A DNA stretch of 64,000 bases from Rhizobium sp. NXC14 (GTDB lineage: Bacteria; Pseudomonadota; Alphaproteobacteria; Rhizobiales; Rhizobiaceae), in the NCBI RefSeq assembly GCF_002117485.1, contig NZ_CP021030.1, positions 1,243,001-1,307,000 of the forward strand, given 5' to 3'. Every line of letters starts with the position of its first letter. Positions within the stretch are counted from its first letter, which is position 1. This document shows, in pieces, positions 25,370 to 35,851 of this stretch. The notes under the pieces are model-generated. The model saw only the letters and a list, made by a program, of their open reading frames with translations. It did no database searches and had not been told where the DNA came from. Position numbers and translations under genes: made by a program.

Positions 25370-25394
25370 GGTTGATCCTTCCGATGCCTGTTGC

Positions 25395-26465
25395 TCAGAA
25401 CGGGACTCTTTGCTCGGTTTGCCTGTCGAACACATGAGCCGCGGCAGGATCGACGTCGAGCCGTATCCTGTCGCCCGGCTTCAGCGCGTGGCGCTCGCGA
25501 AAGGCGCACAAGACCCGCTTGCCCGCCAATTGGACTGCCAGCAGAATTTCGGCCCCCGTGGGCTCGATCAACTCGACAGTTGCCGGTACGCCCGCATCGC
25601 CATTCGACAGTATCCACTGGTCTGGACGTACGCCGTATATAACCTCCTGGCCGTTACTCGCCCGCGTGCCTTGTGGAAGGGGAAGGGCCGACCCGTCAGC
25701 GAGCCGCGCTGAGTTCAAGGAAAGATCGATTGTGGCCGGCAGCATGTTCATCGCCGGCGATCCGATGAAGCCGGCGACGAAGATATTTGCCGGCCTGTCG
25801 TAAAGCTCTAGTGGCGCACCGATCTGTTCCACCTTGCCGTCGCGAAGCACGACAATGCGGTCCGCCATTGTCATGGCTTCAATCTGGTCATGCGTGACAT
25901 ACACGGAAGTCGCGCCGAGGCGCTGGTGAAGAGTTTTGATTTCCGAACGCATATCTACGCGCAACGCGGCGTCCAGGTTTGACAGCGGCTCGTCAAAAAA
26001 GAACGCCTTTGGGCGGCGAACCATCGCGCGCCCCATGGCAACGCGCTGCCGCTGGCCTCCGGAGAGCGCCTTCGGATATCGGTCGAGATAGGGCGCAAGC
26101 CGCAACATCTCGGCAGCCTTGTCGACCTTGGTATTGCGATCCGCAAGATTCTCGCCGCGCAGTTTCAGTGCGAAGGCCATGTTCTCACGAACGGTCATGT
26201 GCGGATAGAGCGCGTAGTTCTGGAACACCATCGCCACGTCACGATCCTTGGCGGCGATGTTGTCGACGCGATGTCCGCCAAGCTTGATCGTGCCGCCGGT
26301 GATCTCCTCAAGGCCGGCAAGCGACCGCAGCAGCGTGGATTTGCCGCAACCGGAGGGACCGACCAGTACCACGAATTCACCGTCGGCTATGTCGAACGAG
26401 ATGTTGCGCAGTGCGTGATAGGAGCCGTAATGCTTGTCGACCTGCTCGAGCTCGATCGTCGCCAT
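25395..26465 (-). CDS. Sugar/polyol ABC importer ATPase (MalK/UgpC type)
   Basis: A 356-residue ATPase with Walker A GPSGCGKSTLL, Q-loop VFQNYALYPHMTV, signature [15 protein letters not shown], Walker B AFFFDEPLSNLD and H-loop VTHDQ. It has the long C-terminal TOBE/OB region of the CUT1 sugar importers. It lies inside the operon after the zinc dehydrogenase gene and would power the importer formed by the two permeases and the binding protein at 29.7-31.1 kb. Confidence 0.92.
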   Translation of the reverse strand: MATIELEQVDKHYGSYHALRNISFDIADGEFVVLVGPSGCGKSTLLRSLAGLEEITGGTIKLGGHRVDNIAAKDRDVAMVFQNYALYPHMTVRENMAFALKLRGENLADRNTKVDKAAEMLRLAPYLDRYPKALSGGQRQRVAMGRAMVRRPKAFFFDEPLSNLDAALRVDMRSEIKTLHQRLGATSVYVTHDQIEAMTMADRIVVLRDGKVEQIGAPLELYDRPANIFVAGFIGSPAMNMLPATIDLSLNSARLADGSALPLPQGTRASNGQEVIYGVRPDQWILSNGDAGVPATVELIEPTGAEILLAVQLAGKRVLCAFRERHALKPGDRIRLDVDPAAAHVFDRQTEQRVPF

Positions 26466-26587
26466 GTGTCAATCCTTAGTCAGTTGTGGCGGCTTGGCCG
26501 CCGATCATTCGGGACGGGTCCACGGGCAGCTTCACCACGAGGTGTATCCTGCATCCGCCACTGAGATCCAACTTCCGCAGGTACATG

Positions 26588-27628
26588 CTACCTCCCAAGC
26601 TCGATCTGGATCTTCACGGAGGACGGCTTCGGTCGCACGGCGTAATCGAACGCCTCGACAGAATCCTCGAAAGCGTAGGTATCGGTGATCAGCGCGTCGA
26701 CATTGATCTGGTTCGATCCCAACAGCGCGACGATGCGCGGGTAGACATGGGCGTAGCGGAACACGTGTTCGATGCGCAGCTCCTTGGTCTGGGCGATGAC
26801 GACATCGAGCGGGACCGGCTTCAGGGGCATGCCGACAAGGACGATGGCGCCGCCGGGGCAACCATGGTGCGCCGTGTCGGCGATCACGTCGGCCGCGCCG
26901 GAACATTCGAAGACGACATCGACGCCCCAGCCGTCGGTTTCGCGGGCTATGACACTCTTCAGGTCCTGCGAGCGTACGTTGACGGTCATGATGGCAGGGT
27001 CGAGCTTGCGCGCTACGGCAAGCTTTTCGTCGACAACATCGGTAACGATAACTCTGGCGCAACCAGCCGACAGCGCCGCGATCGCTGTCACCATGCCGAT
27101 CGGCCCGGCGCCCGTGACCAGCGCGATCGCACCGGGCGTCAGCCTCGCCTTGGAAACTGCTTGAAAGCCTACAGCCAGCGGCTCGACCATAGCGCCAGCG
27201 GCGTAGGAAACGTTATCCGGAAGCTTAAAGGTGAAGGCCGCCGGGTGGACCACGCTCGGTCGGAGTACGCCATGCACCGGCGGCGTCGCCCAGAAGCGCA
27301 CCGCGGGATCGAGATTGTAGAGACCCAGCCGCGACGCGCGACTTTGAGGGTCGGGAATGCCGGGCTCCATGCAAACACGGTCGCCCACTTTCAGGTTCTG
27401 TACCGCGCTGCCGACCTCTTCGATGATGCCGGCGGCTTCGTGGCCGAGGATCATTGGCTCGCGCACAACGAACGGGCCGATCGCGCCGTGGGTGTAATAG
27501 TGAACGTCCGATCCGCAGACGCCGACGGTCTTGATGGCGATGCGCACGTCGGTTGGACCGAGCGCCTCCTTCGGGTCCAGGTCGCGAATGCGCAGTTCGT
27601 CTTTGCGTTCGAGGACGAGTGATCTCAT
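26588..27628 (-). CDS. Zinc-type polyol dehydrogenase (xylitol/sorbitol dehydrogenase-like)
   Basis: A 346-residue medium-chain dehydrogenase. The catalytic zinc site is present ([20 protein letters not shown] and a later Glu), as is the nucleotide motif [12 protein letters not shown] with [10 protein letters not shown]. It matches xylitol/L-iditol dehydrogenases. The four-cysteine structural zinc loop is absent: the corresponding stretch reads [22 protein letters not shown], with no cysteine, as in several sorbitol dehydrogenases. It probably oxidises the imported pentitol or hexitol to a 2-ketose. Confidence 0.87.
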   Translation of the reverse strand: MRSLVLERKDELRIRDLDPKEALGPTDVRIAIKTVGVCGSDVHYYTHGAIGPFVVREPMILGHEAAGIIEEVGSAVQNLKVGDRVCMEPGIPDPQSRASRLGLYNLDPAVRFWATPPVHGVLRPSVVHPAAFTFKLPDNVSYAAGAMVEPLAVGFQAVSKARLTPGAIALVTGAGPIGMVTAIAALSAGCARVIVTDVVDEKLAVARKLDPAIMTVNVRSQDLKSVIARETDGWGVDVVFECSGAADVIADTAHHGCPGGAIVLVGMPLKPVPLDVVIAQTKELRIEHVFRYAHVYPRIVALLGSNQINVDALITDTYAFEDSVEAFDYAVRPKPSSVKIQIELGR

Positions 27629-27632
27629 GTCT

Positions 27633-27839
27633 TCAGCCCTTTCGGATAATGAACACGGCGAGCGCCAGGCAGAGCACCGTCGCCACCCATAGGGGCAATA
27701 CGCCCTCCAGGAAGCGCATCCAGAGAAGATGCACTAGGATTAGGATCACGACCGAGATGAAGCCCCTGTCGAAGCCGTTGGTTCGGATAGGCAGGAATCC
27801 GTCGCGTTGGGTTTTCTGGGGTTGAACGCCAGCCATCAT
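27633..27839 (-). CDS. Small two-helix membrane protein of the importer operon
   Basis: A 68-residue protein with a polar N-terminus of about 28 residues and two hydrophobic segments ([34 protein letters not shown]). It lies one base after the permease stop and five bases before the dehydrogenase start, so it is part of the operon. Small membrane proteins of the DUF2160 type are found in rhizobial glycerol and polyol ABC operons. Their role is unknown; one may stabilise the permease. Confidence 0.7.
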   Translation of the reverse strand: MMAGVQPQKTQRDGFLPIRTNGFDRGFISVVILILVHLLWMRFLEGVLPLWVATVLCLALAVFIIRKG

Positions 27840-27840
27840 C

Positions 27841-28674
27841 TTACCCTTTCAATGCGCCGAACGTGAGGCCGGTCACGATGTGCTTCTGGACGAAGCCGAG
27901 CACGATTAGGGCCGGGAGCGTGGTCAGGAACGCCATCGCTGCCATCTCGCCCCAGTTCGTTCCGGTCACCGAGACATATTCTGCAAGCGCTGTCGTCACG
28001 GTCCTGGCGTGAGCCGACGACGTTAGGGTCGCTGCGAACAGGTACTCGTTCCAGGCGAAAATCCAGGTCAGGATGAAGGTGACGGCCAACCCCGGCCGCG
28101 CCAGCGGCAGGATGACGTTGGACAGCACCTGGCCGGTTGTCGCACCATCGACGCGCGCCGCTTCGTCAAGCTCCAGCGGAATCCCGTCGAGCATGCCCTT
28201 CAAGAGCCAGACGGCGAAGGGCAGGTTGAAGACGCAATAGAGCAGGATTAGGCCAATCTTCGTGTCGAACAGCATGAAATCGCCGAACACGAACCACTTG
28301 GTAAACAGCAGGAAGAGCGGCAGCAGAAACACGGCTGGCGGCGCCATGCGGTTGGTGATCAGCCAGAAAAACACGTTGTCACCGCCGCCGATTTTATAAC
28401 GCGACAGCCCGAACGCCGCGAGCAGGCCGAGCGCGCACACCAGCGCTGCGTTCGATGTCGCCACGATCAGCGAATTCCAGAGATACTGCAGGAAGGTCGA
28501 GCTGTTCAGCACCGCCAGGAAATTGTTCCAGTAAAGATCGTCGATGAGGAACGACTTCGAATAAAGCTTCACGCGGGGGCGCATGGAAACGACCAGCATC
28601 CACCAGACCGGAAGCAGTGTCAGAATGGTCAGACAGATCCAAAGGACGAAGGACGCTATACCGGAACGTCTCAT
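27841..28674 (-). CDS. Sugar/polyol ABC importer permease (MalG type)
   Basis: A 277-residue membrane protein with about six membrane segments. The EAA loop [27 protein letters not shown] is near residue 175 and the C-terminus is [15 protein letters not shown], the usual ending of MalG-like subunits. Its start overlaps the stop of the upstream permease gene (ATGA at 28674-28671). It pairs with that subunit to form the channel. Confidence 0.9.
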   Translation of the reverse strand: MRRSGIASFVLWICLTILTLLPVWWMLVVSMRPRVKLYSKSFLIDDLYWNNFLAVLNSSTFLQYLWNSLIVATSNAALVCALGLLAAFGLSRYKIGGGDNVFFWLITNRMAPPAVFLLPLFLLFTKWFVFGDFMLFDTKIGLILLYCVFNLPFAVWLLKGMLDGIPLELDEAARVDGATTGQVLSNVILPLARPGLAVTFILTWIFAWNEYLFAATLTSSAHARTVTTALAEYVSVTGTNWGEMAAMAFLTTLPALIVLGFVQKHIVTGLTFGALKG

Positions 28675-29549
28675 TGTGCGCCTCCCTTGCGGCCGGTCAT
28701 GGCAACAAACAGCAGCCAGCTCAGAACGATCGTGACGTATAGCGTCAGCAGCGACATGGCCGCACCGTAGCCGTAATCGGTCTTCGGAAAGACGTTGATC
28801 CAGATATGAAGGCCGATGAACCGGGTCGCCTCAGCCGGGCCACCCTTGGTCAGCATCCAGATTTCGTCGACCGAGCGCAATGCGTCCATCAGCCGGATGA
28901 AGACGGTTGTCAGCAGCACCGGCTTCAACATCGGAACGATCACGTACCAGAAAATCTGCAGCTTGTTGCCGCCGTCGATCTGCGCCTGTTCGAGCGGTTC
29001 TTTCGGCAAGGCGGTCAGTCCGGCCATGAGCGACAGCGTAACGAACGGCGTCCAATGCCACAGGTCCATGATGATCGCCGTGACGAAGGCGTGATAGGCA
29101 TTGGTCGAGATGTTGTAGTCGATGCCGAACCACAGTTTCAGGTAATAGGGCACGATGCCGAAGCCGGGAACGCAAAGCAGCCGCCAGGTAGCGCCGACTG
29201 CAATGGGCGCGACAACGATCGGCAGTGTGTGGATCGTGCGAAAGAACTGCCGGCCCCACAGGCGGTCCGCCATCAGCGCGCGGGCCAGGACGTAGCCTAA
29301 CAACAGTTCGCTCACAACGACGAAGAATGCGAAGACCAGCGTGCGCGCAAGCGAGTTCAGGAATGTCGTGTCGAAAACGAGGCTGCGATAGTTCTGGAGG
29401 CCGGCCCAGCGCAGGGTTGGGTCGACTGCGTTGGTGTTCCAGTCGAAGAAGCCGACATAGAGAATGTAGATGAAGGGAACGAACCCGACGACGAACAGGA
29501 TTAGCGTGGCTGGTGTTAAAAACAGCCATCCGATGTTGGATTGTCTCAT
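28671..29549 (-). CDS. Sugar/polyol ABC importer permease (MalF type)
   Basis: A 292-residue membrane protein starting [28 protein letters not shown], typical of CUT1 permeases. The EAA loop reads [24 protein letters not shown]. It comes 136 bases after the binding-protein stop, across a GC hairpin, and is coupled to the next permease by a four-base overlap. Confidence 0.9.
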   Translation of the reverse strand: MRQSNIGWLFLTPATLILFVVGFVPFIYILYVGFFDWNTNAVDPTLRWAGLQNYRSLVFDTTFLNSLARTLVFAFFVVVSELLLGYVLARALMADRLWGRQFFRTIHTLPIVVAPIAVGATWRLLCVPGFGIVPYYLKLWFGIDYNISTNAYHAFVTAIIMDLWHWTPFVTLSLMAGLTALPKEPLEQAQIDGGNKLQIFWYVIVPMLKPVLLTTVFIRLMDALRSVDEIWMLTKGGPAEATRFIGLHIWINVFPKTDYGYGAAMSLLTLYVTIVLSWLLFVAMTGRKGGAQ

Positions 29550-29601
29550 CCTGCGCTCCGTCAGATCGTCCTTGACACTAATTCGCCTGACTACCAGCGT
29601 C

Positions 29602-29615
29602 GCGGGCAGGCCCGC
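29602..29615 (-). promoter_or_regulatory. Intercistronic hairpin after the sugar binding-protein gene
   Basis: GCGGG and CCCGC pair around a 4-nt loop between the binding-protein stop and the first permease start. No T-tract follows. As at 13.3 kb, it may protect the binding-protein mRNA from 3' decay. Confidence 0.4.
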
Positions 29616-29685
29616 AAACCGCAGTCAGGAAAGGGGCGGCCACCTTGCTGAAGGCGACCGCCAACCGCTTGGGAGGTGCGGTCTT

Positions 29686-31116
29686 TTACTTGCGGTAGCC
29701 GAGCTTCACGAGTTCAGCTTCGGCTGCGGTGGCGGCCTGGTCCAACGCATCGTCCGGCTTGATCTCACCGACGATCGCTTTGTAGATGAACGGCGCGACT
29801 ACCTGCAGAACTTGCGCGTGGAACGGGAACGGCGGCGCTCCGGCGAACAGCTTTCCGTCCTCACGCATCAGCGTGTAGTAGCCGTTCATCTTCTTGTCCT
29901 GATCGACGATCTTGGGATCGTCGTAGGTCGAGTTCATGACGATGCGGGAGCCGGCCAGCGCCCAGTCGGTCTGCACTGAAGCCTGACCGATATATTGCAG
30001 GAATAGCAGCGACGCGTCCTTGTTCTTGGACGAATGGGGGATGCCGAACGCGCCACCATCGTAATAGCCGATATATCCCTTGCCGGATTCGGCTGCTTCC
30101 ATGACACCCGCCTCGACCGGAGGCAATGCCACTCCCACCTTGCCGACGACGGTCGACTTGCTTTCGTCGGTAGCGATCCAGGCAGCGTTTTCCCCGTAGA
30201 CGAGGCCTTGGGCTGCGCGGCCGGCGGCAAATGTCCCGGCAACCTCGTCCCAAGTGGACGACGTCGATTCCGGCGGCGCGTATTTCAGCAGGCCGATCCA
30301 GTAGTTGAGCGCCTTCTTCGCGGCGGCGGAGTTCATCTGGCCGCCGTTCGCTTCGGTGGCCGCGAAGGTCGTGCCATCGATGCCCCAGTTGTACACGCCA
30401 AAGGTCGGCGCGACCGACTCGAAGAATTCGTAGAAGGCGGCGGGGTGGCTCGACGAGGCCTGTACGGTGGTTCCCCAGAGCTCCTTGTCTGCGCCGTATT
30501 CGGTGAAGAACTTGGCGATCTGGGTATACTCTTCATGCGTCGTCGCGGGCTTCAGATCCGCACCGGTGGAATCCTTGTAGGCTTTCTGGATCGCCGGATC
30601 ATCGAAAAGATCCTTGCGGTAGAGGTAAGGCTTGATGAATGCTTCCATGGGGACGCCCATGACATCGCCCGACTTCGGATCCTTGAAATAGTTCAGGAAA
30701 GTAGTGAAATTCTCCGGTTTGAAGTCCGGCGAAGCGATCTTCGCATTATCGGCGAGCGACTTGGTGATATCGACCAGGAAGTTCCGGGCCAGATATGTAT
30801 ATACGATGTCCTGCTCGATATAGACGAAGTCATAGATGCCGGTATTGGCCTCCATGTCCTTGATCGCCTTGTCGTACATCTGGTCCCAGGATGTCGCCTC
30901 GAATTCGACCTTGATGCCGGTCTCTTCGGTGAACTTCGGACCGAGCACCTGCTCGACATATTTCGATGCTGGGGTCGATTCCGAGATGCCCCGGATGGTT
31001 GCGCCCTGATAGGGCTGGGCGGCAGTCTTCCACCAGGAATCCTGAGCAAGAGCGGTCGAGCTCCAAAGGCCAAGCGAAATGAAGCCGACGCCCACGGCTT
31101 TGACGAAACTGTTCAT
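29686..31116 (-). CDS. Sugar/polyol-binding protein of the ABC importer
   Basis: A 476-residue secreted protein. The signal [25 protein letters not shown] is followed by the mature [42 protein letters not shown], which is of the larger CUT1 binding-protein type found with polyol and glycerol importers. ATG at 31116, with GGAGGAGAACA ahead, was preferred to an upstream frame start at 31299. It is the first gene of the eight-gene operon and is divergent from the AraC regulator. Confidence 0.88.
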   Translation of the reverse strand: MNSFVKAVGVGFISLGLWSSTALAQDSWWKTAAQPYQGATIRGISESTPASKYVEQVLGPKFTEETGIKVEFEATSWDQMYDKAIKDMEANTGIYDFVYIEQDIVYTYLARNFLVDITKSLADNAKIASPDFKPENFTTFLNYFKDPKSGDVMGVPMEAFIKPYLYRKDLFDDPAIQKAYKDSTGADLKPATTHEEYTQIAKFFTEYGADKELWGTTVQASSSHPAAFYEFFESVAPTFGVYNWGIDGTTFAATEANGGQMNSAAAKKALNYWIGLLKYAPPESTSSTWDEVAGTFAAGRAAQGLVYGENAAWIATDESKSTVVGKVGVALPPVEAGVMEAAESGKGYIGYYDGGAFGIPHSSKNKDASLLFLQYIGQASVQTDWALAGSRIVMNSTYDDPKIVDQDKKMNGYYTLMREDGKLFAGAPPFPFHAQVLQVVAPFIYKAIVGEIKPDDALDQAATAAEAELVKLGYRK

Positions 31117-31298
31117 TGTTCTCCTCCATTTGGATCGCAAAGTCGGTCCGGTTGTGCGTCTAAACTCTCCTCCAAGACGCTCAACGGACCTCAATAGTTC
31201 TAGAAAGAACGGGTGGACACAAGCGCGGCCGTTGCGCAATACTGATACTCTCATGCGCGAAATACCGAATTTATTCATGATTTCTTGTGTGCGTTGCA

Positions 31299-31315
31299 CA
31301 ATCTAATATTGATTG
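31299..31315. promoter_or_regulatory. Inverted repeat between AraC gene and polyol operon
   Basis: CAATC and GATTG flank TAATATT, 34 bases before the AraC-type start codon in an AT-rich gap. An overlapping TTGTG/CACAA pair is at 31285-31301. Either could be a regulator site controlling the divergent genes. Confidence 0.3.
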
Positions 31316-31349
31316 TCGGCGTATGGAGCATGCTGGGAGGCACGGGAGA

Positions 31350-32285
31350 ATGTGCGCAATGTCAGTTATTTCGCCGACGGTCGCGAGATTTGAATATGTC
31401 TTGACCGGCGCGGACGAGTCGTTCCTCTGGCGCCGCGACGACTATCCGTGGGAACGCAACGTCTGGAATTTCCACCCGGAGGTGGAGATCCACTATATTC
31501 CCAACGCCAGCGGCGTCCTACTTGCAGGCGATCATGTCGGCGCGTTCACCCCGGGCCATATTTCCGTCATCGGAAGCAACCTGCCGCACGACTGGGTGAC
31601 ACCGCTCGGGCCGGATGAGCGCATTCCAGGACGTGACATCGTCATCCAGTTTCTGCCGGCCAAGCTGGAGCAGGCTTCGGCCTTCCTGCCGGAACTGGCG
31701 GGGCTGCGTGACTTTCTCGCTCGCGCAAAGCGGGGGCTCTCCTTCAAGGGCCGGGCGCGGGATCAGGCGGAGGCGCTGATACTCGACATGGAGTTCCAGT
31801 CCGGCTCGGTGCGGCTTTCGACCTTCCTGTCATTGCTCTCGCTGCTGCGGGACACCGACGAGTTCGATACACTGTCTTCGGAGGCTTACGTGCCGGACCT
31901 GAGCTATGGTTCGCTCGAAGCCCTGCAACAGGTCTTCGCATATCTGTTCGCCAACCTGTCGGAGGATATCCGGTTGCCTGATATGGCTCGCATGGTCGGC
32001 ATGAGCGACAGCGCCTTCTCGCGATTCTTCAAGAAAAACAGCGGCCACAGCTTCACCGACCACGTCAACAAGCTTCGTATCTGGAAGGCGGGCCAGCTAT
32101 TGACCGATACCTCTATGCCGATAACGGACATCTGCTTCGAGGTGGGCTATCGCAATCTATCAAATTTCAACCGGGTGTTTCTCCGCCACCACAACCTAAC
32201 ACCGTCAAAATACCGGAAACTGTCCACCAACCGCAGAACCGTTCCGTTACCTCAGGCAGTGGCAGATCATATGCCTATGCAGTAA
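31350..32285 (+). CDS. AraC-family regulator of the polyol operon
   Basis: About 311 residues. The N-terminal half is a cupin-like sensing domain (HPEVEIHYIPNASGVLLAGDHVG). The C-terminal half has two helix-turn-helix motifs, IRLPDMARMVGMSDSAFSRFFKKNSG and MPITDICFEVGYRNLSNFNRVF, ending with TPSKYRK. ATG at 31350 has GGGAGG ahead; ATG at 31359 is almost as likely. Its divergent position suggests that it activates the importer operon when a polyol is bound. Confidence 0.88.
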   Translation: MCAMSVISPTVARFEYVLTGADESFLWRRDDYPWERNVWNFHPEVEIHYIPNASGVLLAGDHVGAFTPGHISVIGSNLPHDWVTPLGPDERIPGRDIVIQFLPAKLEQASAFLPELAGLRDFLARAKRGLSFKGRARDQAEALILDMEFQSGSVRLSTFLSLLSLLRDTDEFDTLSSEAYVPDLSYGSLEALQQVFAYLFANLSEDIRLPDMARMVGMSDSAFSRFFKKNSGHSFTDHVNKLRIWKAGQLLTDTSMPITDICFEVGYRNLSNFNRVFLRHHNLTPSKYRKLSTNRRTVPLPQAVADHMPMQ

Positions 32286-32369
32286 GTCTAGCGGTCGGTC
32301 GATGATACTCAAAGAGGAGAAGATGTATTCTCTCCTTGCGACTCATTTATGCCCAGACTCGGACGCTCC

Positions 32370-33413
32370 CTATGAAAACCGCGTAATCACGCTGATCCCT
32401 GTCGCCTCCGCCTTGTCGAGAGCCATCAGCGCCGGCACGGCCTCCTCGAGGCTGACGCGGCGTCCGATCAGTTTCTGCGGGGCGATCTTGCCGGCCGAAA
32501 GCATGGCCAGCATCGCGTCATAGCGCCAGGCCTGCATGCCGTGGCTGCCGTAGATTTCCAGTTCGTGGCCGATCACCTGCGCCATCGGAATCTGCGGGGT
32601 GGCGTATTCGCCGAGCATCAGCCCCACCTGCACATGCCGGCCGCGCCGGCGCAGATTCTTGATCGAGTTGAAGCAGGTGGCGGGGTGGCCGAGGGCGTCG
32701 ATCGAGACATGCGCGCCGCCCTTGGTGATCTCGCGCACCGCTTCGGCCACGTCGATGACTTCAGACGCATTGACCGTCGCCACCGCCCCGCATTCGCGCG
32801 CGAAGGCGAGTTTCTCTTCCGATATGTCGATGCCGATCGCATTGGCGCCGAGTGCGGTGGCGATCATGATCGCCGACAGGCCGACGCCGCCGCAGCCATG
32901 CACGGCGATCCATTCGCCGGGCCCGGTGCGCGCCTGGTCGGCGACGGCGCGGAACGAGGTGGCGAAGCGGCAGCCGAGGCTTGCTGCCGTCGCGTCCTCG
33001 ATCGAATCGGGCAGGTGCACCAGATTGGTGTCGGCATAATCGATCGCCACATATTCGGCGAAGGAGCCCCAATGGGTGAAGCCCGGCTGGAACTGGTTCG
33101 GGCAGACCTGCTGATTGCCGGAATGGCACTCCGGGCAGTGGCCGCAGCCGGAAACGAAGGGCACGGTCACCCGGTCGCCGACCTTGAAGCGCATGACGCC
33201 GCGGCCGGTGGCGACGACCCGCCCGGCAAGCTCGTGTCCCGGCACATGCGGCAGGCGGATATCGGGATCGTGGCCCATCCAGCCGTGCCAGTCGCTGCGG
33301 CAGAGACCGCTCGCGCCGACCGCGATGACGACGCCGTCTTCCGAAGGCGTGGGATCGGGCAGGATGCGGATTTCGGGCGCCTGTTCGAAGGCTTCGTAGA
33401 ACATGGCTTTCAT
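32370..33413 (-). CDS. Zinc-dependent alcohol dehydrogenase
   Basis: A 347-residue medium-chain dehydrogenase. The catalytic zinc ligands lie in [12 protein letters not shown] and PGHELAG, and the structural zinc loop is complete ([18 protein letters not shown]). The nucleotide motif is [14 protein letters not shown] with [13 protein letters not shown]. It oxidises an alcohol with NAD; the substrate is not evident. The frame extends upstream to 33479, but MKAMFYEAF at 33413 is the usual start and has AAGGAAG ahead. It is not part of the polyol operon; it converges on the AraC gene. Confidence 0.87.
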   Translation of the reverse strand: MKAMFYEAFEQAPEIRILPDPTPSEDGVVIAVGASGLCRSDWHGWMGHDPDIRLPHVPGHELAGRVVATGRGVMRFKVGDRVTVPFVSGCGHCPECHSGNQQVCPNQFQPGFTHWGSFAEYVAIDYADTNLVHLPDSIEDATAASLGCRFATSFRAVADQARTGPGEWIAVHGCGGVGLSAIMIATALGANAIGIDISEEKLAFARECGAVATVNASEVIDVAEAVREITKGGAHVSIDALGHPATCFNSIKNLRRRGRHVQVGLMLGEYATPQIPMAQVIGHELEIYGSHGMQAWRYDAMLAMLSAGKIAPQKLIGRRVSLEEAVPALMALDKAEATGISVITRFS

Positions 33414-33657
33414 CGGCGTCTTCCTTGCAGCTATCCGCGGTTCATCATCATCGCACGCGGCAGCTGGCCGATCCAACATTCATTCCATCATTTTTGCTGA
33501 TGCACCCATCGCCGAAGCTGGCGTCGCCACGCACGAATATTGCGGCGCGGCGGCGTGCTCCGGCATTTTCTTGCTTCCGCATTTTTCGCCCGGATTTGCC
33601 CTTGACCGGACTTGCCGCTGCGGCTTTTGCTTTCCCGACTTGATAGGGGAGGGCAGC

Positions 33658-34545
33658 ATGGCCGTCGATACATCACCGCGTTCAACCACCTGGACTCATG
33701 TCGACGGGGAATGGCTCTCCGGTAATCCGCCGCTGATCGGGCCGACCTCGCACGCCATGTGGCTCGGCTCCTCGGTCTTCGACGGCGCCCGCTGGTTTGA
33801 CGGCATCGCGCCGGATCTTGACCTGCATTGCCAGCGCGTCAACCGTTCCGCCCTCGCCATGGGCCTGAAGCCGGTGAAATCGGCCGAGGAAATCGCCGCA
33901 CTCGCCTGGGAGGGGGTTGCGAAATTCGATGGCGCCACGGCGATCTACATCAAGCCGATGTATTGGGGCGAACACGGTTCGCCCGGCAGCGTCGTCTCCG
34001 TCGATGCCGAATCGACCCGCTTCGCACTCTGCCTGTTCGAGGCGCCGATGGGCGGCCATGGCGGCACCAGCCTCACTGTTTCGCCCTATCGCCGTCCTTC
34101 GCCGGAAACAGCGATGACCGAGGCCAAGACCGGCTCGCTCTATCCGAACAGCGGCCGCATGATCGCCGAGGCCCGCAGCCGCGGCTTCGACAATGCGCTG
34201 GTGCGCGACCTCAACGGCAACGTCGTCGAAACCGCCTCCTCGAACGTCTTCCTGGTGCGCGACGGCGTGGTGATGACGCCGGCTGCCAACCGCACCTTTC
34301 TCGCCGGCATCACCCGCGCCCGCGTCATCGGCCTCTTGCGCAAGGCCGGATTCGACGTTGTGGAAGCCACGCTCTCGGTCGAGGATTTCATGCAGGCCGA
34401 CGAGATATTCACCACCGGAAACTATTCCAAGGTCGTCGGCGTCACTCGCCTAGATGACCGCAATTTTCAGGAAGGTCCCGTCACCCGCAAGGCGCTGGAG
34501 CTCTACATGGACTGGGCCCACGGCCGAAGCGATAGCGAGGAGTGA
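33658..34545 (+). CDS. Class IV aminotransferase (branched-chain type)
   Basis: A 295-residue PLP enzyme of the IlvE/DAAT fold. The catalytic lysine lies in the TEAKTGSLYPNSGRMIAEA block, with ETASSNVFLVRDGVV and AGITRARVIGLL after it. A well-formed RBS (AGGGGAGGG) precedes ATG 33658, which was chosen over a longer frame from 33403. It interconverts branched-chain amino acids and 2-oxo acids, although the related 4-amino-4-deoxychorismate lyases and D-amino acid transaminases share the fold. Confidence 0.85.
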   Translation: MAVDTSPRSTTWTHVDGEWLSGNPPLIGPTSHAMWLGSSVFDGARWFDGIAPDLDLHCQRVNRSALAMGLKPVKSAEEIAALAWEGVAKFDGATAIYIKPMYWGEHGSPGSVVSVDAESTRFALCLFEAPMGGHGGTSLTVSPYRRPSPETAMTEAKTGSLYPNSGRMIAEARSRGFDNALVRDLNGNVVETASSNVFLVRDGVVMTPAANRTFLAGITRARVIGLLRKAGFDVVEATLSVEDFMQADEIFTTGNYSKVVGVTRLDDRNFQEGPVTRKALELYMDWAHGRSDSEE

Positions 34546-35005
34546 GCAGTGGTTCGGCGCAGCCGAAGCAATTGATCCGGTGCATCGATTGCAACTGCGA
34601 ACGCCCGGAGCGCAAGCGTAGGGCCGGAGAGGTCCCGCGGAGCGGGAGCAATCGACCCAATAAGCGATTACAAACTGCGAACCTCGGGGACTGGAAGGCA
34701 GTCTGGCATGCGTGGCAAAATGGAGATCCGCGTCGGCCCCACCAAGCGGAACAGTCCCACGCCGGCAATCGGTCGTCAATCGTTCAGCGACGACAACGTA
34801 ACGAGCGTTTGAGATGCCCGTTGCATCTGGCCTCACGCAGGTTGCAGTTCGTCGGGAACAATGTCGTCACGCAATCATTTCGGCTTCGCCGATCGATCCT
34901 AAACGTTAAACGCTCGCTCGACTATGCAGGGCGGGCGTGCCCGAAACCGCTTCGCTTCCCTACCGCCATAGTGCCCGGAACTCCATAACACCGAGGAAAC
35001 GACCC
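34546..35005. other. 460-base intergenic stretch upstream of nadE
   Basis: No convincing gene is present; the longest frames are low-complexity shadows. Two imperfect direct repeats sharing ACTGCGAAC occur at about 34594 and 34673, in a region that looks like degenerate intergenic repeat DNA. The last part before 35006 should hold the nadE promoter, which I could not place with confidence. Confidence 0.4.
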
Positions 35006-35839
35006 ATGACCGTGCTATCCGACGAACAAGGCGAGATCATCCGTGAGCTTGGCGTTGCCGCCGAGATCGATCCCGAGCACGAGATCGAGCGGCGAACCGA
35101 ATTTCTCAAGGATTATCTCGTCGCTTCCGGCATGCGCGGCTATGTGCTCGGCATCAGCGGCGGCGTCGATTCGCTGACGGCGGCGCTCATCGCTCAGAAG
35201 GCCGTGCGTGAGCTGCGCGACAGCGGCCACTCTGCAGAATTCATTGCCGTGCGCCTTCCCTATGGCGTCCAGGCGGACGAGGCCGATGCGGAGCGGGCGC
35301 TTGCCACGATCGGCGCCGACCGATCAATGGTGGTCAACATCAAGGCGGCGGCGGATGCGATGCTGGCCGCCGCTCAAAACGGCGGCCTCGCTTTCGCCGA
35401 TGCCGGCCGACAGGATTTCATCCTAGGCAATATCAAGGCGCGCCAGCGGATGATCGCCCAGTTCGCTCTGGCCGGCGCGCTCGGCGGTCTCGTCATCGGC
35501 ACGGATCACACGGCCGAGGCGGTCATGGGCTTCTTCACCAAGTTCGGCGACGGTGCGGCCGATATCCTGCCGCTTGCCGGCCTCAACAAGCGCCGCGTCC
35601 GCCTGCTGGCAAAGCGGCTCGGCGCCCCGGACGAACTGGTCTTCAAGGTGCCGACCGCCGATCTCGAGGATCAGCGGCCGCTACGTCCCGACGAGGAGGC
35701 CTATGGCGTCACCTATGACGAGATCGACGATTTTCTTGAAGGCAAGCCGGTCGGCGAGATTGCTCGCCGCCGGATCCTTGCCGCCTATCGGGCGACGGCG
35801 CATAAGCGCGCCCTGCCGGTTGCCGTCAACGCACTCTGA
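35006..35839 (+). CDS. nadE: NAD synthetase, ammonia-dependent
   Basis: A 277-residue enzyme. The PP-loop SGGVDS is at residues 51-56, followed by [48 protein letters not shown] and the C-terminal [12 protein letters not shown]. It adenylates nicotinic acid adenine dinucleotide and amidates it to NAD. There is no N-terminal glutaminase domain, so it uses ammonia directly. The RBS GAGGAAACG precedes the ATG at 35006. Confidence 0.93.
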   Translation: MTVLSDEQGEIIRELGVAAEIDPEHEIERRTEFLKDYLVASGMRGYVLGISGGVDSLTAALIAQKAVRELRDSGHSAEFIAVRLPYGVQADEADAERALATIGADRSMVVNIKAAADAMLAAAQNGGLAFADAGRQDFILGNIKARQRMIAQFALAGALGGLVIGTDHTAEAVMGFFTKFGDGAADILPLAGLNKRRVRLLAKRLGAPDELVFKVPTADLEDQRPLRPDEEAYGVTYDEIDDFLEGKPVGEIARRRILAAYRATAHKRALPVAVNAL

Positions 35840-35851
35840 GAGCGGCCGGCG

